From Ascaphus truei (Eukaryota; Chordata; Amphibia; Anura; Ascaphidae), in assembly GCA_036426205.1 (NCBI GenBank), contig CM071573.1, positions 72,328,580 to 72,392,579 on the forward strand: a stretch of 64,000 bases of DNA, in the 5' to 3' direction. The notes under the pieces were generated by a model. The model did no database searches, was not told the origin of the DNA, and saw only the letters and a program-made list of their open reading frames with translations. The position numbers and the translations under genes are program-made. Positions 44,761 through 57,835 of this stretch are shown here, in pieces (positions within the stretch are counted from its first letter, which is position 1; every line of letters begins with the position of its first letter).

Positions 44761-46327
44761 TATATACAGTACATAAATAACAAATATCCCCTATATGTTT
44801 GCAGTTAGGAGTTAATCATGGGTATGTGGACTGTATTTCCTTTAGGTCTTTATTTTAATTCCTTCATCATTCTGGCGTTCCCATCGATCATACCTGCCTG
44901 TCCCAGTTTGGTCCAATCCTAGTTTTTAACACTACACATAAAAATGTTAGGATTTGTAGACCATTTTCTGAATAAGAACAGATCACAAACAACTTGGCAT
45001 CTAAAGGGTGTGCATTTAAATGCTAAAGCTGAAGAAAACAACCCTCAAATTGTTAGATATTCTTGAACAAACAGCCAGCCCCCTCATAAAACACATTTCT
45101 ATCCTTGTTGCCTAATGATTTAAGATGAAGTGTGATTTTTGTGTATTCCAATATTTAATTAATAACATTATTTAAAAAAAAAATTTATTTCCTTCCAATA
45201 ATGTAGTTATTATTTTCTATGACAGAAACGTTTCAAGTGATTTAACATTGCAAACGTATCAGAAAGTCACAGAATTGATTTGTGTAATATTCACTGACAT
45301 GAATAAATAAATAGTTATCAGGTAACTGCTTTGAATGGTGATTCAATTTTGCAGCTGTTAATTATTGCTACAAATGGACATTTGATATCAACTTCTACCT
45401 AATCGAGAGTAATCGGTTAGGCAGCTGGCATGTGCATTTTGGTTTCCTGCTCTGCGTCTCATATTTTCTTTTACAAGTTAAACATTGAGGTGTATATTGT
45501 TACTGCAAATGAAAAATGCCTTTCAAATTTAAGCAATGTGATTCTGACCTCACAAACTATGAAAGTGATTTCAAATACTGTACATAGGCAGAAAAGCACT
45601 TTCATACAAAATTGTGGTTAATAGAAAGGTGCAAGATATTCACACAAAATAATACCTGTGGCAAAATGTTGGACATTCACTGTCTGCGAAAATAAAATTG
45701 CAAACAAATTGCCAAGTGCTACACACTTAAAAGTAATCCGAACATTTAACATTTACTTGAATTTTCTCTTCAAGACTCTCCCATTTTCTTCATGCTAAGA
45801 ATATAACAGATGGGTGGCCATTAGAGGTATTATTTGGCTTTTCGGGAAGCTTTTGCAGATTTAGGACATTTTTAGAAAGTTTGCCATTTTTGAGAAATAA
45901 AGAAATACATCAAATACACTTTCAATCTAGCGCTAAAGATCATATGTTATTGCCATAACGTAATTACTTAAGCGCACTTTTTTGTTTAGACTGTCCAATT
46001 TTCTGTCTGAGTTAAATGTTAAAAAAAACCTCTTTATCCCTTTCCTAAAGCAGAATATTAGCCTACCAAGTAAAACTGGCCGTATTGATACAGAAGAAAT
46101 GAGGCAAGGAGATGTAGAATGGGATACATCCAATTATAATATGTGTGTCATGCACTGTATCTCCAGCCTAATGTCTCGTATTCACACTGCAAATCACAAG
46201 CCAAACTAGGGAAACTAGTGGTTGCTAATTTCACTGGTGTTTTTGAATAAAAAAAAACATGTGTTTTGGTGTGGCTGGAACTCAATTTGTTTTGACTTTT
46301 GATTTGTAAAAATAAATATGGAACACC

Positions 46328-46350
46328 TCCCCCCCCCCCCCCCCCCCCAA
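46328..46350. repeat. Poly-C tract
   Basis: More than 20 consecutive C bases, flanked by AAAAACAACC. Likely a weak point of the assembly. Confidence 0.9.
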
Positions 46351-47369
46351 AAACAACCCTTTAAATAAGCTTGAAAATCATAGAGGCCCTATCTTAAAAG
46401 CTAACCATAGTATATCCATTAAATGAAATTGGGTCCAATAACCAATAACAGGTAGTAATTAAAGGGATGTAATCCACTTTGGGCTAATTTGTAAGTATAA
46501 TGTTTGCATCCACTAAGCATAAATAGTCCATTTGCTACTTTTTTAAAAACATGTTCTTGTTACCGGTATTTCCCCATTCTCCTTAATGAAAAACAAGGAT
46601 TTTATTCATTGATTCTTAAGCCTCTGACACACTCTGACAGCAGCAAATCTGTTATCCTAGCTGCGGAGGGGAATGAACGAGTTAAGAAGTGTCCTCTTTT
46701 TCAGTCTTGCTGTCTGTAAGAAATTGGCATCCCATCTGTTCCAAGGGCTGTCCGCAGGTCTCTCTGAAAAGCTCTAGGGAAACATGACAAAACCCAATAG
46801 TTCTAACAATAGTAAATAGATTGTTGGCAACATGTGGAGAAAAAACATTAGGTGATTGGAAATCTAATCCCTCATTCTGGGACAAGGCGATAAGACTATA
46901 TTAATATATGGAAAAAACGGGATTTATTATGTGAGCTTTAGAAGCAAATGTCTTTCATTTCAGTGGCAAAAGTGCACATAAAGGGGCCAAACAAAGCATA
47001 TATTATGCAAGAAAAGTAATATATTACACTAATTATATGTTTTATAGAGCCACAATTTTGTTCTTTTGTTCAATTAGCACAGTCTGAAATAGGAAATGCA
47101 TGACTGTGTGCCAATCAAGTGTATTCCTTACACTATCATTCTGAGCCCTTTCAAGATTTGCCAATTTATACATTTATCTATTGGTAGAAACACACCCTTT
47201 CTAAAAGTATTCTACATATCTGACTAACTACATTTCATCAAGATAATTTGAGTGTATCAATGTTTTGGTAGACACTGTTATTTTGGATCCCGATGTATAG
47301 CAGTTTTATGAAGAATATGTTTCAGCTTGGAGAAGACACCTGTATGGTTCTGAAACATGGCTGGTCTGA

Positions 47370-47640
47370 TGTCGGTGCAGAGGCCCCGCGCTCTTCCCCA
47401 CAACAATTAAACTGATTGTCGAGGAAGAGTGTGGGGCCTCTGTAAGTGATCTGATCCGGGGATTCTTACCTGATCCGGTGGCATCTACTCCTGCAGGGTC
47501 CCATCAACATGGCGCTGTGATGTCAAATGACATTGTGTTGCCATGACAATTTGATGCAGCATGGCGCCATGACACTACAGTGTCATGATGCTGTGACATC
47601 TGTGGAGGAGGTGCTGCACCGGGCCAGGTAAAAGGCCTCG
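47370..47640. repeat. Dispersed repeat with nested inverted segments
   Basis: GAGGCCCCGCGCTCTTCC is complementary to GGAAGAGTGTGGGGCCTC; the interior has CATGGCGC/GCGCCATG and TGACACTGTAGTGTCA-like palindromes. Resembles the centre of the 13272-type MITEs after CpG decay. Confidence 0.45.
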
Positions 47641-47806
47641 CGAAAGACCCATACAACTGTGACCACTTAATACCAAGCCGACCCTGCCTCTGTAGATTTG
47701 AATTTCAACTATGAAGAACTCTCATCTTGGTCGACTAAAAGTAACCATAAACTGCAACAAATCCATGTGTTTGTTATAAAAAAAACCTCTCAGTCTATGT
47801 GATGTG

Positions 47807-48171
47807 TAGAGATGGATGAACCAGTCCAAATCCGTACCCCCTGGGATCTCAGGCTTTTTAGACCAAATCATCCTCCCCCCCCCCCATACTAAAAATTTAG
47901 AGCACACGTTCGAAACCGCAATAGGATACAATCCGGGCGGATTGTTTAAAATCTGCTCTCTCTTTCTCCCCTCGGACTTCATCTGAGTGCAGACTTTTAA
48001 CAATCTGACAGCAGATGATTATTTTGCCATGTTGATTGTCGGTGTTCGGGGAAAAAAATCTGAAAAAGGTGGATCGCCCTTTTTGAGACTGATCCGCGGA
48101 AATCCGCAGACCAAAGGAACCAGTTGATCCAAGTCGGATCCAAATATGCCCCAAAAATTCACCCATCTCCA
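47807..48171. mobile_element. TAGAGATGGGC-type hAT MITE, copy 3
   Basis: TAGAGATGGATGAACCAGTC to AAATTCACCCATCTCCA, 365 bp, with a perfect 8-bp target duplication GTGATGTG (47799-47806 and 48172-48179). Confidence 0.88.
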
Positions 48172-48995
48172 GTGATGTGTTACCAGCACTATGAAGAAAG
48201 ATGCAAATATCTAGGTCCAATCTCTGACAAATTAGCCTGTTTCAGAGATTTAGCATCAGTAAATATATAATAGGGCATTTTTTAATTCAGTTTGCCTACA
48301 TAATAATCAATATTTGGCATTAGTAAACATGGCATTTGCAGCTAATGCTTTTTCACCATTCCAATATATGACATCCCATGACCTCAATTTATAGTCCCAG
48401 TTCTTACATGAATAAAACAGAAATTGGCAAGAGAAGGTCCTACCCAATGAATTAAAATGTAAAGATCTTATCGCTGGTCGAGAGACTGCAGATCTTATCG
48501 ATAAATAATGGATGGGTAGCCTTGGTTTATCAGGATGGATAAGTCATTATTAGATGCCTGCAAACATTTATCTTACGCTAAATCATTCAAAGAATTTGGG
48601 TTCATCCTAAATCCATCTTGGATGCCACTAAAACCTTTAGGAAATACAGCTGCTTTTACCTAACATGTTCTTGATTCCTCTGTTACTCTGAGAATGACAA
48701 TTTAATATCCCTGAGCACACAGCAGCTATTGTGTTTTGGAAACGGAAAGTATTTGAGCTTTTATAAAATGCTCATTTTGATATTCCTGGCAGATGTAATA
48801 TTTTTCTCAGTTTGGAAAATATATATATATAAACTTTTCCCCTCTTGTTTTCAAATGGATTCATACTCCCTCAGGGAGCGGCGAGGCAGGATTATTAAAA
48901 CTAATACTTTGCATCAAATCGAAAGATTGTAATTGACGAAGAATGTCGGCATTCTGGTGAAAAATAGCCGGAGGTTCAAAGGAGATAGCATAAAC

Positions 48996-49238
48996 CAGGG
49001 GTGGCCAACTCCAGTCCTCAAGACCTACCAACAGGTCAGGTTTTCAGGATATCCCTACTTCAGCACAGGGGGCGAAATCAAAGACTGAGCCTTTGCTTGT
49101 GCCACCTGTGCTGAAGCAGGGACTGATTGAGCCCCCTGTGCTGAAGCTGGGACAGATTGAGCCACCTGTGCTGAAGCAGGGGCATCCTGAAAACTTGATC
49201 TGTTGGTAGCCCTTGAGGACTGGAGTTGGCCGCCCCAG
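48996..49238. mobile_element. Palindromic hAT-type MITE, copy 9, with amplified core
   Basis: CAGGGGTGGCCAACTCCAGTC to GGAGTTGGCCGCCCCAG. The core GATTGAGCC.CCTGTGCTGAAG is repeated three times in tandem, making it longer than other copies. Flanks GCATAAAC and GTATAAAT are a decayed 8-bp duplication. Confidence 0.85.
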
Positions 49239-49406
49239 GTATAAATGTAGTGGAAGTGCATAGTGGGATGTGAATATAGTTTGCATTTACCGAATGCAGG
49301 AATGTATTTAGCAATGACAGGATATTTTTATATACCGCCACCATATACTTTTGCCGCGCTCTCTGTCCTATCAGACCTAATGGGAAGTAATTGTATCGGT
49401 TGCGTC

Positions 49407-49522
49407 CGGCTCCTTACCTGCCGCCCAACTCCTCTTTCTGAACCGCAGTGTCAAATGACGTCACGTTGGTGACGTCACTGCGGTTCAGAAGGAGGAGAGG
49501 GGCGTCCGGTAAGGAGCCGGCC
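49407..49522. mobile_element. GC-rich foldback element
   Basis: CCGGCTCCTTACCTGCCGCC ... CTGAACCGCAGTG / CACTGCGGTTCAG ... GGTAAGGAGCCGG: inverted arms of about 50 bp around a TGACGTCACGTTGGTGACGTCA centre. Confidence 0.75.
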
Positions 49523-50563
49523 GCAACAGCTGTGCCTACAGCTGGGCTGTGCTGATGATGGCCAATGCAATGGTGCTTTTCAATAAGAATAATTACCTAA
49601 AGGTGTAAGTGTTGGTGCTCAAGTTGACTAATAGCTGAACTTTTAATTACATTTCTTTTTTTTTTTCCTGAAATTACCCCAGCAAAAAAAAAAAAAAGAC
49701 TAATGAAAACAGGAGAGAGATGAGCGGAGAGTGCTAATGTGACAAGAGGACTCACATCAATCTCTCGGCACGAGAAATGACTCTGAAAGGCTGGCTGAGG
49801 CCATAGGCTGTTTCAGAAATAAATGTCGTTGGTTACATATTAATCGGAAGCAAAACCTACTACTGTACTCCATAGCAGTTTGATGCCTATTCAACTGGTA
49901 GGAATGACACTGTCCTTTAACATGGCCATTAATAAGGGTTACAGATTTCACCAGCAGCAACAATGTAAAGGGGGGCAAGGGTAATTGATGTGAATATAGA
50001 ACCTCTCATTATCAATTGACAACCCTGCCTTCAGGTGGCGCCCCTCGTTTCTAACAAAATGGCTCTGTCGACCCTTGGGCCTAGCGTCCCCGTGGGTATA
50101 TCCAGTTAAACAACTTCCATGGATCTTTTTGAAGTGAAGTTTTCCATGGAAGTCACCTATACCCATCCAGGGGTGAAGAGGCGGAAAGTAAAGTAAGTAA
50201 CAATGTAAATTACTCATCTCCTAAACTAGAGAGATTCCAAGAGAAGGAGATTATTGGCAGAAGAATAGAGATGCGATCAAAAATATGAAATAGTCACTGA
50301 AGAATATAATGTGAGTTTGGAAAGAGAAGGGGGGGATGGTGGGTATATTGGCACCCCTTCAAATTCTAATTGTTATGCTTTATAATTTTGAGCATTAGAA
50401 ATTAAAGTAATGGACATCTCAACAAAAGAAGGACTGACAGGGCAGCACACCGAGAACATCTTTTATTTTATTCTTACGTTTTACAATGAATCCACGAAAC
50501 ATATAGGTTTGATCACTTGCACCTTCATATGAACAAGTTCATTCTCAGAACGACATCTTATTC

Positions 50564-50749
50564 CAGCGGTGGCCAACTCCAGTCCTCAAGGGCCACCAAC
50601 AGGCCAGGGTTTCAGGATATCACTGCTTTAGCAGACATGGCTCCGTCATAATGACTGAACCACTGATTGAGCCACCTGTGCTGAAGCAGAGCTATCTTGA
50701 AACCCTGATCTTTTGGTGGATCTTGAGGATGGGAGTTGGGCCACCCCTG
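50564..50749. mobile_element. Palindromic hAT-type MITE, copy 10
   Basis: CAGCGGTGGCCAACTCCAGTC to GTTGGGCCACCCCTG. Flanks TCTTATTC and TCTTAGTC: an 8-bp target duplication with one mismatch. Confidence 0.85.
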
Positions 50750-51249
50750 TCTTAGTCCATCCTATGATGGAAGTTGGGGAAGAGAGGCCAGGCCACATCC
50801 ACGCCAGGGAGAGAATAGCTTTTCTGTGCCTCTCCGCGCTTCTTCATGGCGGACGTGATCACTTTATGAATCTTCAAGGGCTACATAGCCCCACATGAGG
50901 TCACTTCTTGTTTCCCCACACACAATAAACCCTTACACACCCAAATGGGGAATGAAAATGAAAAGACAAAAAACACAATAACACAAAAAAAAATACAAAT
51001 TAATCACTCAAACGGGCACCCAGAACGTCATAACAAGTCACAAATCAATTAGACATTTGTTATTTGACAAAAATGTTAAAAGATCTTTATCATTTAACTG
51101 TTCAGGGCCGTGTGCATAAAGTTTAAAAATACAACTGGATTCCGGTTGAAACAATACAAGATCGCGATTATCTCATCAGCTCTGAGCAGGTACATATACC
51201 CTCCATGAAGAATAACTTGGCAGGATCTCCCCCATGGCATTAGATAAAA

Positions 51250-51410
51250 TAGGGGCTCTCAACTCTAGTCCTCAACAGGTCAGGTGTTCCGGATATCCCT
51301 GCTTCAGCGCAGGTGGCTCAGTCAAAGACTGAGCCACCTGCGCTGAAGCTGGGATATCCTGAACATCTGACCTGTTGGGGGGTCTTGAGGACTTGAGTTG
51401 ATCACCCCTG
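51250..51410. mobile_element. Palindromic hAT-type MITE, copy 11
   Basis: TAGGGGCTCTCAACTCTAGTC to GAGTTGATCACCCCTG, arms CTTCAGCGCAGGTGGCTCAG and its complement. Confidence 0.78.
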
Positions 51411-51624
51411 GACTCCAAAGTCAAAATGTTGGCTATGACACCCAGTATCTCCACCACTAATTAGAAGCTGTTGCCTTTGCCCACTTTTTGGATTGGTACT
51501 CTTGAACATTGGTCTCCTGGGGGTTAACAAATTAGTGGTTCTGTTCAAGGAATCTCCTGGTTTATGTAAAATAAAACCAAATTGGGGGAAAAACGTATTC
51601 CTGTTTTGGATGTTTATACTCAAG

Positions 51625-51962
51625 AACAGGGGAGCGCAATCTTTTTCCTCTGCGCCCCCCTGCCGGCTGTCCTCCTCTCTGCGCGCCCCCCCCCCCTTAC
51701 CTTGGTTCCCGGCGTCTGGGCATCATGACATCACGTTATAGCAACGCAACATCACATGACCCCGCTGCGTCATTTGATGTCTCGTTGCCACGGCGACGCG
51801 TCTCCAGAAGCCGACTGAACCAAGGTAAGTGAGGTTTACAGAGGCCTTTGTCGCTTCCCCGGCATTTAATTTAAGTGCCTTCGGGAAGCGCGCGGGGCCT
51901 CTGTAAACCCCCCCGCCCCCCCCCCGCAGATAGTCTCGTGCCCCCCAGTTTGCACACCCCTG
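51625..51962. mobile_element. CAGGGGTGTGCAA-type MITE, copy 3
   Basis: CAGGGGAGCGCAATCTTT to CAGTTTGCACACCCCTG; retains more CpG (GCCACGGCGACGCGTC) than the copies at 13272 and 14697. Also contains inverted CTTACCTTGGTTC / GAACCAAGGTAAG. Confidence 0.75.
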
Positions 51963-52958
51963 AGATAGAAGACAGTTTATCAGGACAGAAGTGTTCAGCC
52001 GTACACAGTCATAGAACCAACTGGAACCCAACTCATGTTTCCAATATCTGAGGGGCTTTAAAGCTCCCAGCTAAGTACAATAAGCCAATGATGCTGTGCT
52101 TTTAACCTAACCCCTAGTTGGCTTTTCTGGCAGTGGTAATCCTCCACTTCTTGACAAATTAATATTTACTCATATGCATGTAGATAATCCTTCTTTATTT
52201 ATAGAATGGGTAACTCAGTAGACACAAATCTGGCTTTGCAAGAGCAGTACACGATGCAATTGGTCTAAATCCCCAGATGACATGCAGACAAATTGACAAA
52301 TGGGCCTACACTACTTAGATTAACAAGCAGCAAAACCAACACAATCTTTCTACAATAATAGGAATGTATAGAGTAGGGAAGTTATATCCAGATTTTCAGC
52401 TGCAAAACATTAGGAGCTTAGGCGTCAGTGCGGTTCAGGAGGCTGTAATATCCTCTCAGCTCCACAGATTTCATCTGCATTTCACGGCGCCAGGATTATC
52501 TCCTAGAAAAGCAAAGCTGTGTGGATTGAATAGTTATTGTATTATCTTTGACATTCACAAATAGGTAAACAGATAACAGTTCATTGGGTCTATCATTTAA
52601 ATACCAAAGTCAAGAATGAATGATTTTTCATTGCAATAAATGCAATTTTCCTTATTAGTGAGAGGAAATAACACCCGAGAGTCCACCATCAAGGTAACTC
52701 ATAGCTAGCCGGCAGAAGAGTGACATGGCCAATGTAAGTGCTGCTGCATAAAGCACATAGAGACCCTGAGGCACAGAAAGGCCAAGCAAGTTACATAAAT
52801 AAGATGATGCATAGCCAACATTGGGAATAAAACCTGCATCCATGGTAGGGACATTTAAACTAAGTTATGTCATTGCTCCACAGTTGCCCTTACACATAAA
52901 TTTAAGCAGTGTGGAATCCAACCATGTGTTAAAGTTTGCACATTGGTTCCACCACTGC

Positions 52959-53002
52959 ACGAACAAACACACAAACACACAAACACACAAACACACACAC
53001 AC
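52959..53002. repeat. (ACAAACAC)n / (AC)n simple repeat
   Basis: Tandem ACAAACAC units followed by (AC)n. Confidence 0.85.
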
Positions 53003-53699
53003 GTTTGTCAACTCTCTATTTATTATGAGAGTACAGAATCAGCAGCCTATAGGATCCAAACGTGTTTTACACAATTTACCTTTAAAATAAAGGGGTGGGG
53101 GGAAATCTAAATGTGCATAAAGACCATATTAAATAAACTTTACAAGTGGTGCCGGCTAAATGAATGCACAATAAATTTCTTATACCAAAACCAAACACCA
53201 AACAGAACATCATTATCAGTAAATGTAGAAATCCGTCTTCTCTGCAGATTGATGATTTATCTTACACATAGACGGTATACCACTGCTTTCTACAACAGAT
53301 GGTAAGCACAGATGGGCTGTCTTGTTGACATTAAGGTAATTTGTGCTGTATAGCCTCATGTACCATTTCAGCTCCTTCTAAAAGAAACATGGCTCTGTCA
53401 GTGAGATCTCTAACTGCATGGTGGTCTCACAGAGGAAGCGGCTACATTTCTCATTAGAAACAAAAATAGAGCTTCCTCTGATATTTTATTACAGTCACTG
53501 CATTTTTCATGTTTTGAGAAGCTGAGTTGGTAGGCAAGCATTCGTAAGCTGTGTGTAGATTGGAAATTACAGTATAATATCTCAGGTTATATATATTCTG
53601 TGATATAACATAGTGAAAGATAAAAATCCCATGCACAAAATAACCTTCACATAATAACTTAATTTCAAATAGCGCTTTTCTACCACAACACATAGGATT

Positions 53700-53830
53700 G
53701 TTACAGACTCAGGTCCCTGCCCAGATGAGCTTACAATCTATGCTTTTGGTGCGCGATGCACAGGGAGATAAAGTGACTTACCCAAGGTCACAAGGAGCAG
53801 ACACCGGGAATTGAACCAGGCTCCCCTGCA
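53700..53830. repeat. Dispersed repeat (GGTCACAAGGAG type), copy 2
   Basis: GAGCTTACAATCTATGC, ACCCAAGGTCACAAGGAGCA, TGAACCAGGCTCCC; same family as 10540-10645 and the block at 58500-58690. Confidence 0.5.
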
Positions 53831-54394
53831 GTCTTTTATTGATTAAATCATATCAGTTCCTATCATTAAGGCGAGTGCAGGCTCTCCTAGTGGATGCCTG
53901 ACCTACTTTTATCTGTGTTTGGAAATTACCTCGCCTTTTCAATAATAGTTTTAACCTAAAATAGCTCAAATGACTTGGAGACGATAAAAGGATTTGTGTT
54001 CTCAGAAATGTATCCCGGCAGCATGTCGCCCTTTTCCCTCTGTGTGTCAATCAGTTGTCACAATTGACTTGTAACTGTTGCTATTCTGAAAATGTGAAAA
54101 GTGGGTCAATTGAGACTATAGGCAGTGAGTTTCTATGATAGCAGCTCTTCCTATTAAAAGAGGGCGATATGCGTTGTCACACAGAATTTGAGGAAGTCAA
54201 AGCGCCACTAGAATCTCAGTAAGGGGAATTAGAGAAAAATGATGCTAAAGCTAGGAATGCACGACCCTGTGCAAAGTGTATTTGTAAAATTGGAAATGTT
54301 TTTCCCCCTAAATTCGATACTCTGTAAAACGTTTTGCTTCAATGGATTAATGATTTAATCAAATGAGTGATTTCAGCAAAATATCGTTCATGCA

Positions 54395-54958
54395 GGCCCC
54401 GCGAACAAGGCGAGGCCCGGCGAGCAAGGCAAGGCCCGGCGAGCAAGGCAAGGCCCGGCGAGCAAGGCAAGGCCCGGCAAGCAAGGCAAAGCCCGGCGAG
54501 CAAGGCGAGGCCCGGCGAGCAAGGCGAGACCCGGCGAGCAAGGCGAGACAAGGCGAGCAAGGCAAGACCCGGCAAGCAAGGCAAAGCCCGGCAAGCAGGG
54601 CAAGCAAGGCAAGGCAAGGCGAGCAAGGCAAGGCAAAGCAAGGCAAGGCGAGCAAAGCAAAGCCCGGCAAGCAATGCAAAGCCCGGCAAGCAAGGCAAGG
54701 CGAGCAAGGCAAATCCCGGCGAGCTAGGCAAATCCTGGCGAGCAAGGCAAAGTCCGGCGAGCAAGGCAAAGGTCGGCAAGCAAGGCAAGGCGAGCAAGGC
54801 AAATCCCGGCGAGCTAGGCAAATCCTGGCGAGCAAGGCAAAGTCCGGCGAGCAAGGCAAAGGTCAGCGAGCAAGGCAAAGCCCGGCGAGCAATGCAAGGC
54901 TCGGCGAGCAAGGCGAGGCCCGGCGAGCAAGGCGAGGCCCGGCGAGCAAGGCGAGGCA
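54395..54958. repeat. 19-bp minisatellite
   Basis: About 30 tandem copies of AAGGCCCGGCGAGCAAGGC and variants, with a 90-bp higher-order duplication (AAATCCCGGCGAGCTAGGC at 54711 and 54801). Because 19 is not a multiple of 3 and the unit lacks stop codons, several frames stay open on both strands; these are not genes. Confidence 0.92.
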
Positions 54959-57129
54959 GCTGCCTGTGACCGGTGCCTTCTGGGCCCAGCACTCACGCCT
55001 CTAACACCCTCCTCCTGTCGGTACCGGGTTCCAACTTACGCCCGACCGGTCGGTGTGTGTGGTCTTACCTTCTCCAGAGTATCCCTCATCTTGCAGCGTC
55101 ATGTTGTCACGGTGACCCGACATCAAATGACACTGCGACTTTCAATGAAAAACAGATACAATAAAAAATATATAACACAACTCTTCACACAAATATAAAA
55201 ATATAGAGCCGACACATTCACATACCACATAGTGTTTCATGCAACATAGTGTTTATGACAGTATATTGTATTATGATACGTTGTGAAATACAACACAAGC
55301 AAAAGTATATGCAAAATAAATGGTAGGTGCTGAGGTGCTGCAAAGTAATCATGATCAGTAACTCAAATCACATCTCTACCGTACAGCAGAAAATGTGATT
55401 TATTTTTGTTGTGCTATGCTAGTTTTTCATGAATCTGCATGAAGGTTCTCCATAACGGTTATTGAGAATATAAGATCATTTTTGCTTTGTTATCACAGCC
55501 ATAAGCACAGAACCAGTAAAATGGCAAACACAAACTGAGTTAGGAATTCTGGGGGTTATTGTAACAGCCCAAATGCTTCCAATTTCTGGCGTAGGTGAAA
55601 GGATGAAGGAAGGACCTGAAAATCAATTGTTTACGTGAACTAACATATGACATTCTTTCTCATGAATTGTTTAAAGATGAAGTGTTGAGGGATTTATTGA
55701 GGTCGATTTTCTTCTGTTGCTGAGCTATTCCATAAGACTCTGCTTTTCTGATGTCTTGTGCCAAAATAATATTTCTTTGCATATTATGCTAGAAAAGTCC
55801 CAACGCTAGCACGTTCCGAACACGGATCAAACTATCTTATTACAACAAGAAATCAATTGAATAAGAAACTTGATGTAATTTAGTTGAATGTATGGCTTAC
55901 CAAAAGTAACTCATTGACGTAATTTATTACTACATACACTGTAGTTCTAAGCACAATACTTTCTAGCATTGTTCAGCGCCTAAAATAAATACAGTAGGAT
56001 GCCAGTATGATTTATGTTGCATATGTAAAGCAACCTTTTTATATGTACGGTGCCAGAGGGTTATTTGGTAAAAGAACAAGGGCTGAAAAATGATTAAATG
56101 TCAATTTAATCTCATTTTGAGAAAGCTGTATGTGCTGTTGCAGAGCTTGAGTGAATCATACTGGGCTGTTTCTGGCAATCCCAGCTGTCTAATGGAATCG
56201 CTTTCCCTCATTACCTGCCATCCAGTTTTCGGCCTCAACAGAGGCTGGAGCACCGAAAGCTCTCTCCCTCATGCAGGAATCAGCCAAGAGGTAAATAATG
56301 TATTGAGCTTGGACCAGCGAGGCCCTTGGTATTGTAGACAGGACATATGTTAAAAGCAAACAAGAACCAGATTTTCCAACCAGATATGATCCGCATGGTT
56401 ATGATACCATTATAATGTTGTTTCCTTGTGAAAGGCTAGGTAGGAAGCGTTTTTTGTAGAATTGTGCAGGCTTAAAGAGATAAAGAGATTTGACCAAGGG
56501 GTTAAATCGTGTTCTTCCAGACCAATACCAATACAGCTACTGTATCACAAGGAGGCGCCTTCACTTATGCATCTATAGGTCAGTTTGCACATTTTGTGAT
56601 GCCAAAAATGGATTCTCAGTATACTATTGGATGTGCTGAAAAATAGTGTGTGGAGATTGTGGCTAAGCTTCTGTGTAGGTCAGTAATGTTCCTCTACATA
56701 AACTTGTATTTATTTTAAATGTCAACTCAGAGAGAAATAGTTATTGAGTTATGTAGCAATCCAAAGTTGTTTCTTATTTCAGAGAACAACTTAGTTTATT
56801 CTCCCCCCCAATCCAATCACTTCAATGGAGTTTGCTTAGTGAATAACACAATTTGAATCACATTAACCATATTAGCAGAATAACAATATTATACTGTCTA
56901 AATTTAGCATAGGTTGAACTTGATGGACATATGCCTTTTTTCAACCTCATCTACTATGTAACTATATTATATTATAATACATATACAGTATATATGAAAA
57001 TATATATAAAGTAGCGCCAATAGAATAGTGAATTAATATGTTCCAAAGTGTGAACGTGTGGGGATCAATCAGCTGAAGGCTTGAGGGAAAAGCTGGAATC
57101 CGCCTTCATAATGCTCGAAGCCCGATCCG

Positions 57130-57835
57130 GCCTGATCGTGATGGCGTAATGCCAGTACAGTTTTGGGCACCATTCCATAAAACATATTATGTAACTAGAA
57201 AAAGGGCAGACAAGAGCAACCAAGATAATAAAGGGGATGTAAAATCGGACTTAAGTTATGAGAAGAGGCTCACTAAATTAGATTTGTTTACATTAGAAAA
57301 GAGGCGTCTAAGTTGAGCTATGATAACTATTTATGAATATTTATTCAGGTCAATACAAGGAGCTTTCAAAACAACTATTAATCTCAAAAGCAGTACAAAT
57401 AACACAGGGTCATCTCTTAAGGTTGGAGGAAAGAAGATTTCACCAGCAACAAAGGAAGGGGTTCTTTACAGTAAGGGCAGTTAAAATGTGGAATTCATTA
57501 CCCAGGGAGACTGTGATGGCAGATACAATAGATATCTTAAAAAAAAAAGGTTGGACATCTTTATAGAAAGGAAAGGTATACAGGGCTAAACCAAATAAGT
57601 AAACATGGGAAAGATGTTGATCCAGGGAGTCATCTGATATTTGCCAATATTACAGTCGGGAAGGAAATCATTTTTTTCCCCTTATGAGATATTATTGCAT
57701 CACGTGTCACTGGGGGATTTTGTTTGCGTTCCTCTGGATCAAAATATGTATATACAAATATAGGATAAGTCATCTAAATTTAACATAGGTTGAACATGTG
57801 GACATGTCCTTTTTAAACCTCATCTACTACTGTAT
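57130..57835 (+). mobile_element. LINE ORF C-terminal fragment (CR1/L2-like)
   Basis: In changing frames: YEKRLTKLDLFTLEKRRLRG (about 57255-57320) and AVKMWNSLPRETVMADTID (57480-57540), the standard C-terminal text of LINE reverse-transcriptase ORFs (LEKRRLRGDLI..YK / RVVKLWNSLP). The 3' end ACATAGGTTGAAC...CAACCTCATCTACTA (57783-57835) also occurs alone at 56908-56965. Confidence 0.75.

Noticed and set aside
49757..50217. Minus-strand 73- and 89-codon frames as genes
   Set aside because: No motifs, no splice or promoter context; lengths expected by chance in this much sequence.
54339..55004. Long collagen-like reading frames (up to 217 codons) on both strands
   Set aside because: They are produced by the stop-free 19-bp minisatellite; no start context, splice signals or conserved protein.
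56187..56300. Possible last StAR exon (GWSTESSLPHAG...NNVLS resembles GW..KSIINQVLS)
   Set aside because: No AG acceptor gives the required phase before the Gly-Trp, and the rest lacks the StAR C-terminal pattern.
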